From Prostheceraeus crozeri (Eukaryota > Platyhelminthes > Polycladida > Euryleptidae), in the NCBI GenBank assembly GCA_907163375.1, contig CAJQUW010005234.1:346501-410500 (forward strand): DNA of 64,000 nt. Reading direction: 5' to 3'. Numbering within the stretch: position 1 is the first letter of the stretch; each line of letters starts with the position of its first letter. The notes under the pieces are model-generated. The model did not search any database and was not told the origin of the DNA. It worked only from the letters and a program-made list of their open reading frames with translations. The position numbers and the translations under genes were made by a program. Positions 11,627 to 22,563 of the stretch are shown in pieces.

Positions 11627-12071
11627 ATGGCATGTATTTCAAAAGGTCTTCATCGTCAATATCGTCCCAGAGTCTGGCTTCACATAGATAACAAAAACAG
11701 TTCACTTGCTTCAATCGTTCTTCTACCGCGAGCCTCACTTTGTCGATGTACTCCCACTCCGCCATAGTTCGTGGCTGGGAGTTAGGGGTGTACCATTCCC
11801 ATAATTGATGGAGGAATTTGGTGCTGGTGATCTCCATCACATCATCAGTATCGTACTGCAGATACTTCCACCTCACGGCTGTTAAATCGGGACACTCCTT
11901 CTCACATACACTCTCTTCGTCGTCCGCTGGTAATGTCAACTTTCTAATGTTGTCGAGTCGGTACACCTTCTCTACCTTCCCCTTCGTTGGAGCGTTTGGT
12001 GCAACGAGCGCCTTTGGTGATGAGCATGGAGAAGAGAATTTTGTGTTCGGTGTTGTCGGAGGGCTTGTCAT
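11625..12071 (-). CDS. Polinton accessory protein, 148 aa, unrecognised
   Basis: Open from ATG at 12071 to a stop at 11625. The N-terminal 35 residues are proline/serine/threonine-rich and disordered. The rest is acidic and probably folded, with four cysteines (CEKECP near residue 55; CFCYLCEA near 125-132) and several tryptophans (VRWKYLQY, LWEWYTP). The paired cysteines could bind a metal, but there is no named motif. It is divergently arranged with the polymerase gene and shares the 290-bp upstream region. Confidence 0.6.
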   Translation of the reverse strand: MTSPPTTPNTKFSSPCSSPKALVAPNAPTKGKVEKVYRLDNIRKLTLPADDEESVCEKECPDLTAVRWKYLQYDTDDVMEITSTKFLHQLWEWYTPNSQPRTMAEWEYIDKVRLAVEERLKQVNCFCYLCEARLWDDIDDEDLLKYMP

Positions 12072-12363
12072 GTTGACTGTGAATAATGACTTTGAAATGT
12101 TTCCTAATTCTTAAGTATAAACAAGCAACCAATCAAAATCAACAGCCAATGAATGATGAGCATGAAAGTATATATGTAAAGTGACACTCGTGTCATTTCA
12201 CTCTGTTTTTGAGACGTATAAGTGAAGTGTTCTCTAGCGAATTCTGTTATTATCTGAGGCGTACAAGTGAACTGCTCTCTCGTGAATTCCAAATTTTAGA
12301 CGTATTATTTGAGTGAAGTCTCTATCTTGTTGAAGTATCAACCTTAAACTTGATTTCGTTGAA
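12072..12363. promoter_or_regulatory. Divergent promoter between accessory gene and polymerase
   Basis: On the plus strand, CCAAT motifs at about 12129 and 12147 precede a TATATATG box at 12169-12176, about 190 bp before the polymerase ATG at 12364. On the minus strand a weaker TTTATAC sits about 45 bp upstream of the 12071 start. The tight head-to-head layout suggests shared regulation. Confidence 0.55.
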
Positions 12364-15300
12364 ATGGTAAGTTGAAAATTTCCTCACTCATCTCCCTCAA
12401 ACGTGTGGTTAATAGCATCTTCATCAATTTCAGGCATCAACTTCATCACCAACGCCCTCCCTTCTCGAGGAAAGTTTAGAGTTGTTGAGTCAAGGTAGGT
12501 TGTAACAATACACTGAGACTTTAACAGAGATGAAAGAATGATTTCTCTTTCAGGTGATACCAGCCCCATCTCGAGCGAGTCGGACAACAACAGCGACTCC
12601 ATGTCAACATTGTCGCGGGAATGCAACGATCGGGAATGTGCTGACTGTGGACACATCTTCACGAGGAAGCGTGATCTCGCCCGACACATCAAGCGAGGTG
12701 TTTGTAGACCTAAGTCAGCATCAATCTCCGAAGGTGGGGATAATTCTGTTAACGATGTCTCCTTTTCTTGCGATTTATGCATCACATAAATGCATATCTT
12801 TTGAGTCACATTTTGAACTATCTTCACATAGACTTCGACATACACACAGTGACGATAGTTATACTAACAGCACCTCCTATATCCGACTCTCTGAAGTGTC
12901 GATAAATAATTTAGTGAGGAACTACCAGATGGAATCCTCAGAAACCATTACTGACTTTGAAGAATGGTTTGATCAAAATTCATCTTTGATTGGTGCGCTC
13001 TTCAACAATTTAGTCAATTTTAGAATGAAGGCGCTCATCTATCTCAAAATAAAATATGCAAAAATCGATCACCATACTGGTCAAATAGTAGAGAGGTTGG
13101 AGTTTCACATACCCTTCTCTCCTGCAACCGAAGTTGTAGACTGCGAGTCTTGGATAAATTTTCATATCCAAGGGTTAAAATTAAACATAGATAAATTTAA
13201 CGAGCGTGATAGTGGTCTCGTTTTTGATGGTATTGAGACCGCCATGATTAAAATCACTGTATTGGAGAACTACTCTGGACGAGGCTCCTTTAAACTTCCG
13301 AAAAATTTAAAAATTAAGCAGCAGTCATTTCTGTAGATTGCAAATCGCAATGTTTTAAGTATGCCGTCCTCTCCATTCTCCACTATAATGATGTACAATA
13401 TAGCCGATACCGTAAGAGTAAGTATCAACAGTGGGAGAATGAATTAAAGTTTGATGACTGCAATAGTGAAGATATGAAAATTAAAGATATAGAAAAATTT
13501 GAAAAATTGAACACCATCAAAATAGTTCTCCATGTTTGGGAAAAGGGATTGAAGGGTGTCCGCTACAACTCGCGTTCGAGTTGTTATGATCACGTTGTCA
13601 ACCTTTTATTAGCAAGACAGGATGATAGTGAGGAATGGCACTACTGCGGTATTCCCAAAATTTCTCGCTTATACCACCACTTAAGAAATTCTAGCTCATC
13701 AGAGGCATTCGCAACTTTAGGAGTAAAAATAGATTTGAAACTCATTACGAATGGTGTAAGCGAGGTAAACTACAAATGGAGCGCATGCCCAAAGATAAGG
13801 AGTTTTCATATAGAGAGAATGGCGATGAGATAAGTCCTCTTCGTGTCATCTATGCTGACATCGAATGCTATATCGATGATAACACCCATCGAGCAGCAGC
13901 CATTTCCTGCTATGAAGTATGGCATGACCATTTCCAAAATAGAAAAATAAAATGCACGTCTGGCAAGGTGTGGATTGTATTTACCAATTCCTACAATTCC
14001 TCGAACAGGCTGTAAAATTTCAACAAAAGTATGATGGTGAACTCTATCGCAGATCATTGCATATGACAGCAGATGATCAAGCAAAATTTGATAGTTGCAA
14101 CGTTTGCCTCAAATGTAGGAAAACATTTGATGATGATAAGATTAAGAATGCGCGCGACCATGATCACATCACTGGTAAATTTAGAAACGCACTATGTTCA
14201 AAATGCAATTTTTCACTTAGGATGAAACGGCGTACATTACCCGTCATTTTCCATAATTTCAAGGGCTACGACAGCCATATGATAACAAAGGGAGGTTTAG
14301 GTCAAATGAAAGAGTGGAAGCTTGATGTAATAGCACAAACGAGAGAGAAGTTTATGACCATGACAGCAAAAGTGCCTGTTGATAAAACTAAAGAAAATAA
14401 GACGGTCTATTTTGATATAAAATTTTTAGATTCCTACCAATTTATGACTGCATCACTGGCCTCTCTCGTACAAAATCTAAAGTCTCTTCCACTAACACAA
14501 AATCTTAAGAAAAAATATCCAAATCTAACCGATGAAGTCATCACACGGAAAGGAGTCTTTCCATATGCATATTTTGATGCGATTAATAAACTCGGCGAGA
14601 CTTCTCTTCCGCCCATAGATAAATTTAAAAATGATTTGACCGGCGCAGAATGTAAGACCGAAGACTATGATCATGCACAAGATGCATGGATAAAATTTGA
14701 CTGCCATACATTTGGCGAATATACGATTGCCTATCTCAAGTTAGATGTATTTTTGCTGGCTGATGTATTTCAGGAGTTTCGACGAGTGGCATTAGAAGAA
14801 GATAAGTTAGATCCCGTCCACTTTGTCAGTCTGCCAGCCATGTCATTTAAGTCTGTTTTTAAAATGACTGGTGAGACCATTCATCTCTTACAAGATCCAT
14901 AGATGTATAATTCATTTGAGCCAGGAATTCGCGGTGGTCTCACATTTGTAAATAAACATAGGTTAAAATCAAAATTAGTAGGCAATGATCAGACTCATCT
15001 TAAGTATTATGACCAAAATAATTTATATGGTAGTTCACTATCCAAACCACTCCCTCACTCTGAGTTTAGCTGGTTAGATGATAGTGAAATTCAGCACCTC
15101 TCCAACCCTTCTAACATGCTAGCAATTCCAGATGAAGGTGATTGGGTATATTATTTTGAGATAGATCTAATCTATCCAAATAATATTAAACATAAAACCG
15201 TAGATTTTCCACTCGCACCCGAATCAGGTGAAGTGACCAAAGATATGTTTTCCGACTTTATGAACCAATTTCATAAAGATTTAGAATCATGCAGTCAACC

Positions 15301-16360
15301 CGACTATAAGCCTTCCCGCAAACTTTTACTCACCCAATATGATAAGGAAAACTATCTAGTTCACTTTAGCATCTTAAAATTTTATTTAGAAATGGGTACG
15401 ATTTTAAAAAGAGTTCACCGCATTATTAAATTCAGACAGAAAGCCTTCCTCAAACCATATATTGATAGCAACAGCCAGAAACGTGCACTAGCCCAAAATA
15501 ATTTTGAAAAGGATTTTTATAAGTATAAGAATAATAGTCTATTTGGTATGACGATGGAGGATGTTAGAAAACGTGTAAACTATAAACTAGTCAATGATGT
15601 TACAAAATTTAAAAAATTGGTCTCATCACCTCTATTCATCGATAGAGACATTATCGATGAGGACCTTGTAGGTGTTAAAATGATAAAATCTGAAGTTGAG
15701 TTGTGCAAGCCCATCTATATTGGCCAAGCTGTACTAGATTACTCTAAGATTGAAATGTACCAACTCTTTTATAAAATACTAAAACCATGTCCTCTCGTAA
15801 AAGAGGTTCGTTTGTTGGGTGGTGATACAGATAGTTTCTTCTTAGGTATTACCACTCAAAAAGATTTAAATTTCAATGAAGTAGGAAAATCTTTAGAAAG
15901 ATATTTTGATACATCAAATTATCCTACTGATCACCCACTCTACTCCATCAAAAATAAGGCAAAACTTGGCTGCTTTAAGGATGAGACAGCAGGGAAGGAA
16001 ATAGATGAAATGATTCTCCTCCGCCCAAAAATGTACAGTATGAAATTAAAGGATAGCGACGATAGTATTAAGCGTGCTAAAGGCATATCAAGATCATTGG
16101 TCTCTAACATGAAACATAAAAATTTCAGGGAAGCCTATAGAAATAAAAATATAACGTTTGTCAATATGACAATCTTAAAATCTAAGTCGCATGAGATCAA
16201 AACTCATACTTTTAGGAAACGGGCGCTTTCAGCATGGGAGGATAAGAAGTGCTGGTTAGAAAATAACATATCTCTTCCACATGGACATCCTGACACAAAC
16301 ATACCACCACCCAAAAGAATTAAACTCACACTACCACATTCAGGAGACGTCTTAGCATAA
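12364..16360 (+). pseudogene. Polinton protein-primed DNA polymerase B (pPolB)
   Basis: This family replicates linear elements from protein-primed ends. The N-terminal part has a C2H2 finger (CADCGHIF...RHIKRGVC). Next comes the typical Polinton N-terminal domain, then an HNH-like CNVCLKCRKTF...HDHITGKFRNALC segment and the motif FHNFKGYDSH. The polymerase half carries YYDQNNLYGSS (motif A region), NNSLFGMTMEDV (motif B) and GGDTDSF (motif C catalytic aspartates). Short candidate introns lie at 12367-12433 and 12495-12553, giving an ATG-only first exon. The gene is broken in a few places (about three or four) but the catalytic motifs are visible. An AATAAA at 16519 follows the stop. Confidence 0.92.
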
Positions 16361-16518
16361 TCATCCTTAACTTAGTATTTTCATGTTGATTTCTGTAGAT
16401 AAACATTGCTGTTTTATGTATCGCATGAGATCGTTTCTTCCTTGTGAATATATGCCTACAGTCAGCCCATTCCCCCTATATCTGTGAAAAGACTTTTTCA
16501 TATACATATTTTTATTTC

Positions 16519-16524
16519 AATAAA
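16519..16524 (+). terminator. Poly(A) signal after pPolB
   Basis: AATAAA 159 bp beyond the polymerase stop. The convergent minus-strand gene ends with its own AATAAA (16663-16668), so the two transcripts nearly abut. Confidence 0.5.
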
Positions 16525-16663
16525 CATATCACAATGACTTCACTTTGTTTTATAAATATCACTTTGTTTTCCGAAACACTAAAGTTACGAGGGATTTAGT
16601 ATCTTTCACATGGATGCACTCATGTAGACCATTTGTAATTTTGATAGAAATAGAGGGTATAGT

Positions 16664-18110
16664 TTATTTGATAACAGGATGGTAGAAAATAGGTTGAAAC
16701 ATCTTCTCGACTATTCCATATAAAGCATCCTTATAATGAATGAAATCACGTAAAATGTGTTCTTTTTCCTCGCCAACCGAAATAGGTAGAATCAAATCAC
16801 TTTGAATGTAAAGGTGTTGTTCATGTTTATCAAGTGTCATTGGTGTTTCTATACCAATCGTATGCGCAGCAGTAAACATATTTTGTAGCATTGAAAAACC
16901 AAAGAGTTTTTTTCAAATTTTTACTCAATTGACATTGAATGTCATCACCCAGTTTCAGAACAACGCGTTGATTTTCAATTGAAAACGAAATGCGGTGTGT
17001 CTTTACATCATATTTACTTTTCATCACATGCTTCAACTTCTGTTGTATATAAGGATTTACTACATGAATGAAGCTTTCAACTGTATGATATAGACGCGGC
17101 ATTATATTGATAGCAACTTTAGATTCTTGATAAGACTGGTAAATTTTCTTGATGCGATCACCATAGATGTCCACCCACCATTCATCATTAACTGAATCAG
17201 CTTTAGTGTGATATTCATGAGAAGCATACACCAGACCGCTTCCAATAATAGGTGTATAATGTCTTACAAAATGACGCAAGGTTGGAGAGAAATAAACTGT
17301 AAGTTTGTCATTATATTTCTGAATAACCAACTTATTTTTGTCCGCCATAATTTTCTCTCCATACTTCTTACCCACAGTCTCATTCCATCGTTTTACTAAC
17401 TCAATAAGTGATAAAGGTTGAACACCACGCTTTTTCAAAATGATGCGTTCTTCGCATTCTACAACATCTTCATTAAATATTTTAAATTTATAATGAAATT
17501 TGTTGATTCGATTTGAATAAACTTTTTTAACATTTGCAGTAGCAATTGACGTTAGATGTAGTCCATGGCCAAAACCGAGATGTGGATAGAATTCATTATC
17601 CAACCTCAGTGTAAGACCTTTAGTAAAAGAATGAAAGCGAAGGAACCGTCTCCCACTCCAATGATAGATAGTAAACTCATAAACTTTCTGATCCTTATTC
17701 TTCATGTTGGAAGTATTACCACTGTTGAATGCCTTAATAATTTTCTCATTCCCAAATGGACCATAATAATCTGATTTTATCTGAATCCATTCATAGTTCC
17801 ACTTTCCATCTGACGTTAAATTGTATGGGAACTGGAATGCATTATTCATCGTTATTCCATCATGGGTGCGAGGAGTCAATATCATTTCTTCCAAATCATT
17901 CACATTCTGAATATTGCTATCATAGCAAATACTAGAAACGCCAACCTCCCATTCACCTTCTAAATGTAGTGGACGATTTAATTCTACTCGATAGTCTGAT
18001 GATTTATTTTTGGGAAATTTATCCATAGAAGCATTACTGGGTAAGTGGATTAGAAACGAGTCCTTATTTTCACTTTCCATATTATTCACATTGGAAAAAT
18101 ATATTAGCAT
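16664..18110 (-). pseudogene. Capsid-associated protein, penton/minor-capsid candidate A
   Basis: The N-terminus reads FLIHLPSNASMDKFPKNK, followed by HLEGEWEVGVSSICY, a pattern shared with the next gene upstream and with Polinton structural genes near the capsid gene. The probable true start is the second methionine (MESENKD). Length and beta-rich composition fit a jelly-roll or fibre-like structural protein. I cannot separate minor capsid from another virion component by eye. It looks slightly broken (about one break). It is packed 9 bp from its upstream neighbour, suggesting co-transcription. Confidence 0.6.
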
Positions 18111-18119
18111 ACTTTTGCA

Positions 18120-19517
18120 TTAACTCTTCATTCGGAAATGGAGTGTGATACTTGTCACAGCATCTTTATGAAAAGGAATCAACGCACCAGCATCGTCATA
18201 AATTGCAATATCAATTTGTGGGATGTAGTTTGATTTCAGCTTTGTATAATGCACTTTCTTGAAAGTATGCTCAGATAAAATACTGCAGCATTTTGGCTGG
18301 TATGGTATCATTGCTAGCAATGGAGCTTCAACATCTCCCACATGTACATCTTCACCAATATTGGAATATATCTGAAAATAGTTAATACGACGTGATAGCG
18401 ACATGTCTGCGCTAGCTTTGGTTACAGTACCACTTTTAAAGATATTTTGATCAAAACCCAAAATGACCATTAGAGTTTTATCCATAATTAGTTCAATACC
18501 TTTTCCACTTATAGTGAGAGACAAAATACCTTCTTTTTCAGATAATGAAATTTGTTGCTCATTAATCACTTCATTTAAATAATCTACAACCAATTTAACT
18601 GAAGTAATAATGCGAGGCATCAACACTCTTGTTTCATGTAAGATACCACCTAAAGGCTTTACAAACTTTCTGTATAAAGATACGGTCCATTCTGTATCAA
18701 ATTGATTTGACCTTTCACATGGTAAATGTTGCATATCAAATTTTCCATGAACAGCTGCAGAACGATGTCGAAAGAACTGATGAAAATCTTTTGAACAAAC
18801 TAATACTAGATCATCATCATTTAATTTACTTATTGCAATATGATTAGATGATTTGATATAAGTCAATGTTGCCACTTGTTTACCATCAACTCGAAGGAGA
18901 TAATTAAATTTCTTCAATAATGTTTCAGGAGTCATGTTTGTCTTTCTTGGCTTAATCACAATCTTCTTCACCAACGTCTTCTCATTTCTTGGAATAAGAT
19001 CTACGTAATAAGCTTCCTCTCGATATATTAACTGTTTATGACCCTTTGGGTGGTAATTAACGTTATAATTATCATAGCTTGTTAAGGCGCTAGCGAGGTA
19101 ACCTAAATCATTTCTTAAACTTGGACTTAAACCAACAATCCAATCTTTCTCAACTACATGATGTACATAATTATGATCATCATTGTGCGGAATAAATTGG
19201 ACAATATGTTTACACGCTTTATTCAGGAAATCAGATATAAACTTTTTACATGATAAGAGATCTTTCTTTGGCCACTGTGGAATGTATACTCGGCAGCCCT
19301 TTTCACATTGGTAAGCAGCTGTGCGTCTCATATTAATAGTCATCACCTCATGATCAAAAGTATAGACACAGTTGCTATGAACAAGTTGAGTGACACCCAC
19401 TTCCCACTTTCCATTTAGCTGTTGTGTATGATCAATGGGAGTAGAAAAGAGTGCGGCTCGATTACTAGCAAATCTATTTGCGGCCGCATTGCTAAGCAAA
19501 ATATGATAAAACGACAT
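18120..19517 (-). CDS. Capsid-associated protein, candidate B (paralogue of A)
   Basis: A 465-residue open frame. The N-terminus (SFYHILLSNAAANRF...LFSTPIDH, then LNGKWEVGVTQLVHS) aligns with the start of the neighbouring 16664-18110 gene: both have a small lead-in, then L-x-G-x-WEVGV. The C-terminus has IYSNIGEDVHVGD and LLAMIPY, typical of a conserved Polinton structural family usually located near the capsid gene. It is probably a virion component, by inference from context and paralogy. The gene looks whole. The start at 19517 directly faces the plus-strand gene at 19553, leaving about 35 bp of shared promoter. Confidence 0.65.
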   Translation of the reverse strand: MSFYHILLSNAAANRFASNRAALFSTPIDHTQQLNGKWEVGVTQLVHSNCVYTFDHEVMTINMRRTAAYQCEKGCRVYIPQWPKKDLLSCKKFISDFLNKACKHIVQFIPHNDDHNYVHHVVEKDWIVGLSPSLRNDLGYLASALTSYDNYNVNYHPKGHKQLIYREEAYYVDLIPRNEKTLVKKIVIKPRKTNMTPETLLKKFNYLLRVDGKQVATLTYIKSSNHIAISKLNDDDLVLVCSKDFHQFFRHRSAAVHGKFDMQHLPCERSNQFDTEWTVSLYRKFVKPLGGILHETRVLMPRIITSVKLVVDYLNEVINEQQISLSEKEGILSLTISGKGIELIMDKTLMVILGFDQNIFKSGTVTKASADMSLSRRINYFQIYSNIGEDVHVGDVEAPLLAMIPYQPKCCSILSEHTFKKVHYTKLKSNYIPQIDIAIYDDAGALIPFHKDAVTSITLHFRMKS

Positions 19518-19552
19518 TTTGATATTGCTGATCTCCGGCTTTGCATAACATC

Positions 19553-19909
19553 ATGAAGACTTGGATTTTGGACTCTCTACAATATATCAGAGTTGATCGT
19601 AATGGAAACGTACATTTCAAAAATTCTCATGGTCATACATCAAGAGGTATTACATTAACATGGCGACAATTTGTCAACCTCAATGATATCATGAGGGATT
19701 TGGAATATTTTGAAACATTAAGATTCATCTCCTTGGGTGATCAAGTTTGGCTTCAACATTACAGAAATGAAATTCAAATCTGCCATTCTCATTCCGCAAG
19801 CTGTTTCTCATTTCGCAAATACAATTGGGAGAAGTATAGAAGATACATACATCGCTCCATCATGACATTTATTCGTCGTGAGTTCATCGCCCTACTATGC
19901 AAATCTTAA
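19553..19909 (+). CDS. Small DNA-binding-type protein, paralogue of the TBP-fusion N-domain
   Basis: 118 residues from the ATG at 19553. It matches the first 100 residues of the next gene: WILDSLQYIRVDRNGNVHFK against WKLDSLQRIETDHDRNVYFK, then LNDIMRDLEYF against LNHIMKDLKYF, and a shared WEKYRRYIH/WEKYKRKVP end. The pattern (strand-rich segment, DSxGxV turn, then a helix with W/F-x2-LN-x-IM) is reminiscent of PC4/p15-type single-strand DNA-binding coactivators, but this is a weak resemblance. It is 22 bp upstream of its paralogue, so the pair arose by tandem duplication or by capture of a TBP module by one copy. Confidence 0.7.
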   Translation: MKTWILDSLQYIRVDRNGNVHFKNSHGHTSRGITLTWRQFVNLNDIMRDLEYFETLRFISLGDQVWLQHYRNEIQICHSHSASCFSFRKYNWEKYRRYIHRSIMTFIRREFIALLCKS

Positions 19910-19931
19910 TCAGACATGACTGCCACGCACC

Positions 19932-20798
19932 ATGAGTTGGAAATTAGATTCCCTACAACGTATTGAAACGGATCATGATCGAAACGTCTATTTCAAAGAT
20001 TCAACTGGAAATGTGAGAAGAGAGTTTGCTTTATCTTATCGTCATTTTCAATCTCTAAATCATATCATGAAGGATTTGAAATACTTCTATATGAAAAGAC
20101 ATTCACGTATTGGAAATCGCATCTGGTTGCGCGTCAACAAACGGCGAATTCAACTCTATCATTCCCAACTCCATATTAACTTCACATTTCATCAAGGTAG
20201 TTGGGAAAAGTATAAAAGGAAGGTACCCGCTCAATTTACTCATTTTTTCATCATGAAGCGCCATCGCTACACCATTGTCAACATTCTCCGTCGCTTCAGA
20301 CTCTACACCAAAATCGATCTCACAACATTACACCAACACCTTCCAAACAGCAAGTATTACCCGGGCCGACCTCAAATGTTAATGGTGAAGATGAACAATT
20401 CACGGAATCTTCAACTCTTCCCAAATGGGACTGTACAGATTCTCGGCACCCTTTCTCATTCATTGGCGCAGTCAATGCGCTTAGAGCTACAGAGACTACT
20501 ACGTCGGATATGGAAGAGGGAGAGGTGTGTGATGTCGAATCTGACTGTGGACAATATGGTGATCTCTACTCAATTGAGTGAAAGTGTATCATTTTTGAAG
20601 ATTCGTACCAGCAGTTACAATTTGTGTTTTGAACCCGAACATTTTCCTGCAGCTCTCATTAGTTGTTGGTTACCTGTGCATGTTGCAATCTTTCATAATA
20701 GTAAAGTGATCATTACTGGACTAAAATCTCATGTACAAGCAAATGTGATCCTAGACTATCTCATCGAGTATGTACGTACCCAGCGGATTGTAAAATAA
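19932..20798 (+). CDS. TBP-like protein fused to a PC4-like(?) N-domain
   Basis: 288 residues. Residues 1-100 are the domain shared with the upstream gene. Residues 112-195 align with TATA-binding-protein repeat 1: IVNIL..., TKIDLTTL (TBP CKLDLKTI), NSKYYPGR (NAEYNPKR), MLMVKM, LQLFPNGTVQILGT (ALIFSSGKMVCTG). Residues 203-282 align with repeat 2: LTVDNMV (FKIQNMV), FEPEHFPAALI (YEPELFPGLI), VAIFHNSKVIITGLKS (LLIFVSGKIVLTGAKV). Of the four DNA-intercalating phenylalanines of TBP, three positions are Phe here (163, 238, 254) and one is Pro (147). TBP seats RNA polymerase II at TATA boxes, so this may be an element-encoded initiation factor. The AATAAA signal overlaps the stop codon. TBP fold is confident by motif; function is inferred. 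Confidence 0.85.
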   Translation: MSWKLDSLQRIETDHDRNVYFKDSTGNVRREFALSYRHFQSLNHIMKDLKYFYMKRHSRIGNRIWLRVNKRRIQLYHSQLHINFTFHQGSWEKYKRKVPAQFTHFFIMKRHRYTIVNILRRFRLYTKIDLTTLHQHLPNSKYYPGRPQMLMVKMNNSRNLQLFPNGTVQILGTLSHSLAQSMRLELQRLLRRIWKRERCVMSNLTVDNMVISTQLSESVSFLKIRTSSYNLCFEPEHFPAALISCWLPVHVAIFHNSKVIITGLKSHVQANVILDYLIEYVRTQRIVK

Positions 20799-20829
20799 AA
20801 AACAATTTTTCCAACATGATGTTTTTATT
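20794..20829. terminator. Convergent poly(A) signals overlapping stop codons
   Basis: AATAAA at 20794-20799 (plus) overlaps the stop of the TBP-like gene, and AATAAA at 20824-20829 (minus) overlaps the stop of the protease gene. Only 26 bp separate the two coding regions. Confidence 0.7.
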
Positions 20830-21286
20830 TCAAATCATGATAGAACTTACAAATCATTTTTTCATTAGAGGATGGATTACATGAAAAGTTTTGAATAACA
20901 GATACAAATCGAGATACATGTAAACGTTTTAAGATGAAGTACAGTACAAAAGCACCACACGTTGATGAAAGTGGATGTTGTAGTATGCGTTCATTTCGCT
21001 GATATTGACGCGTATGTTTTCTCAACCACTGCTGTGTTGGTATGTTTGGAGGTTGAGCAAGAGAGTCAAATAGTTCACCACGTCGGTCTTCTCCAATAAA
21101 GATCGCTTTCCAATGCTCACTGCCTAAATTCTGCGAATGAGTGTTTAGCACAATAAAGATGGGATAGTGATTTACTGCAGGTGGTAAGGTATCGAGCGAA
21201 TAGACATTATCGAAAGCTTTCAACGTCGCTTCGTCTGCATTACGCTGTACTTTAGTTTTAATATCGTCAGCAGTCAACCAACTCAT
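20825..21286 (-). CDS. Adenovirus-type cysteine protease (PRO)
   Basis: 153 residues. Matches the adenain/Ulp1-like fold used by Polintons and adenoviruses for virion maturation: catalytic His58 (SEHWKAIFI), Asp74 (ELFDSLA), the conserved Gln103 and nucleophile Cys110 (STCGAFVLYF). All four positions are present, so it looks whole. Its start codon shares one base with the stop of the capsid gene (TAATG arrangement), indicating one transcript with 21286-22563. Expected substrates are the small basic and structural proteins encoded around it. Confidence 0.9.
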   Translation of the reverse strand: MSWLTADDIKTKVQRNADEATLKAFDNVYSLDTLPPAVNHYPIFIVLNTHSQNLGSEHWKAIFIGEDRRGELFDSLAQPPNIPTQQWLRKHTRQYQRNERILQHPLSSTCGAFVLYFILKRLHVSRFVSVIQNFSCNPSSNEKMICKFYHDLK

Positions 21287-22563
21287 TAACGATTATACTG
21301 AAGAATCACGTCACGATACTTTGTAATTTCAATATTTGAATCGAAGACTGCATAAATTAATACATTGATCGTCTCAGGTAGTGTTCTTTTGAACGTCAAA
21401 TCCAAACGAATATTATGAGGCACGTTCGCTTGACGATAGGGTGCACTAATATCGCTGTCAGCAGTCAAATCAAATGCATAAATAGTATATCCACTCTTAA
21501 ACTCTTTCACAGTGAGTCCGTTGGTGTCATCCGTATTGTAAAAGCCAAAGACATCCATAAAATCAACATAACTGCGCATAAATTGATCCGCAGCAAAATC
21601 TGGTTTGTAGGGTGGACCATGATGACTCACACCATTTACGCGTAAAGCAATTTCACTTAACTGATTGTGTTTAAAGTTGAAAGGATTCTTCTTTATATTA
21701 CCATTAAATGCATCATTTTCAACCATTGCCACCATGAGGAGCTTCGGTGCTTCCGATGGAAAGAGGCCATCTTTCATGAAACTCTTTTGATCTTTCGGAA
21801 TTGTAAAGGTGAGAAGCTTTGTATGCTGAACGGGGTAAATGGCATTTTGGCGGTTAAGACCTTCAGCATGCCCTCTAATGACACTTGGATTCGGTACTAC
21901 TCGACGAATGTAAAGTGCAATATCTTCCACATGAATTCTAAAATTGTCAACTTTAGCAAATGCATTCAGCGCAAATTCAGGCTTATTCAATGTCAGCTTG
22001 AGTCGCATGCTGGTATTACAGAGTAAAAACTTTGACTGTCTAAAGAAGTCTAAATTCAGCGGACCATATAGCTGACATACTTTACTATCTTTAATCATAG
22101 CAGATCGCTTTACAAAGCCACTGTTTGTTTCAGCATCAAATTTTCCTGCTTCATCTCTGTACCATCCCATGGCTTCCATATGACTTTTTTGTGCTGCTGG
22201 ATGAAACTGTGATACATGATTGAAATATGATTTATAGGGATAATCGCTTTGACCACCTTCCACCTGCTGCTCTCCTATCGTTAGAGAAACATCGCGAAGT
22301 AATGTAGTCAATGGTAAATTGTTCAGTCCAACTTTATGTGTATCGTCAATAGCAGTTCCATCTGCTTGCTTAATTCTAAACCTCAAATCAACCATCGCAT
22401 AACTCAAATCTATGTAGTCATCACTACCACCAGGAATAACAAATTCAATGGGGCCAGCATTCTCAGCTGTTCGAGGATGATAATCTACAATACTTGAACT
22501 AAGAATATCTGTCTGTATGGCTTGTTGATCAAACAAACAAAAACCGGAAGTTTTACACTCCAT
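21286..22563 (-). CDS. Polinton major capsid protein (double jelly-roll type)
   Basis: 425 residues. Recognised by the family start (ECKTSGFCLFDQ, then QTDILSSSIVDYHP), the conserved IEFVIPGGSDDYIDLSY and the block PYKSYFNHVSQF, and by position just upstream of the protease. These proteins are often annotated in animal genomes as F54H12.2-like. They are predicted to form the hexon-like shell of a Polinton virion. The frame is open throughout and looks whole. It overlaps the basic-protein gene upstream by 11 bp and the protease by 1 bp. Confidence 0.85.
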   Translation of the reverse strand: MECKTSGFCLFDQQAIQTDILSSSIVDYHPRTAENAGPIEFVIPGGSDDYIDLSYAMVDLRFRIKQADGTAIDDTHKVGLNNLPLTTLLRDVSLTIGEQQVEGGQSDYPYKSYFNHVSQFHPAAQKSHMEAMGWYRDEAGKFDAETNSGFVKRSAMIKDSKVCQLYGPLNLDFFRQSKFLLCNTSMRLKLTLNKPEFALNAFAKVDNFRIHVEDIALYIRRVVPNPSVIRGHAEGLNRQNAIYPVQHTKLLTFTIPKDQKSFMKDGLFPSEAPKLLMVAMVENDAFNGNIKKNPFNFKHNQLSEIALRVNGVSHHGPPYKPDFAADQFMRSYVDFMDVFGFYNTDDTNGLTVKEFKSGYTIYAFDLTADSDISAPYRQANVPHNIRLDLTFKRTLPETINVLIYAVFDSNIEITKYRDVILQYNR

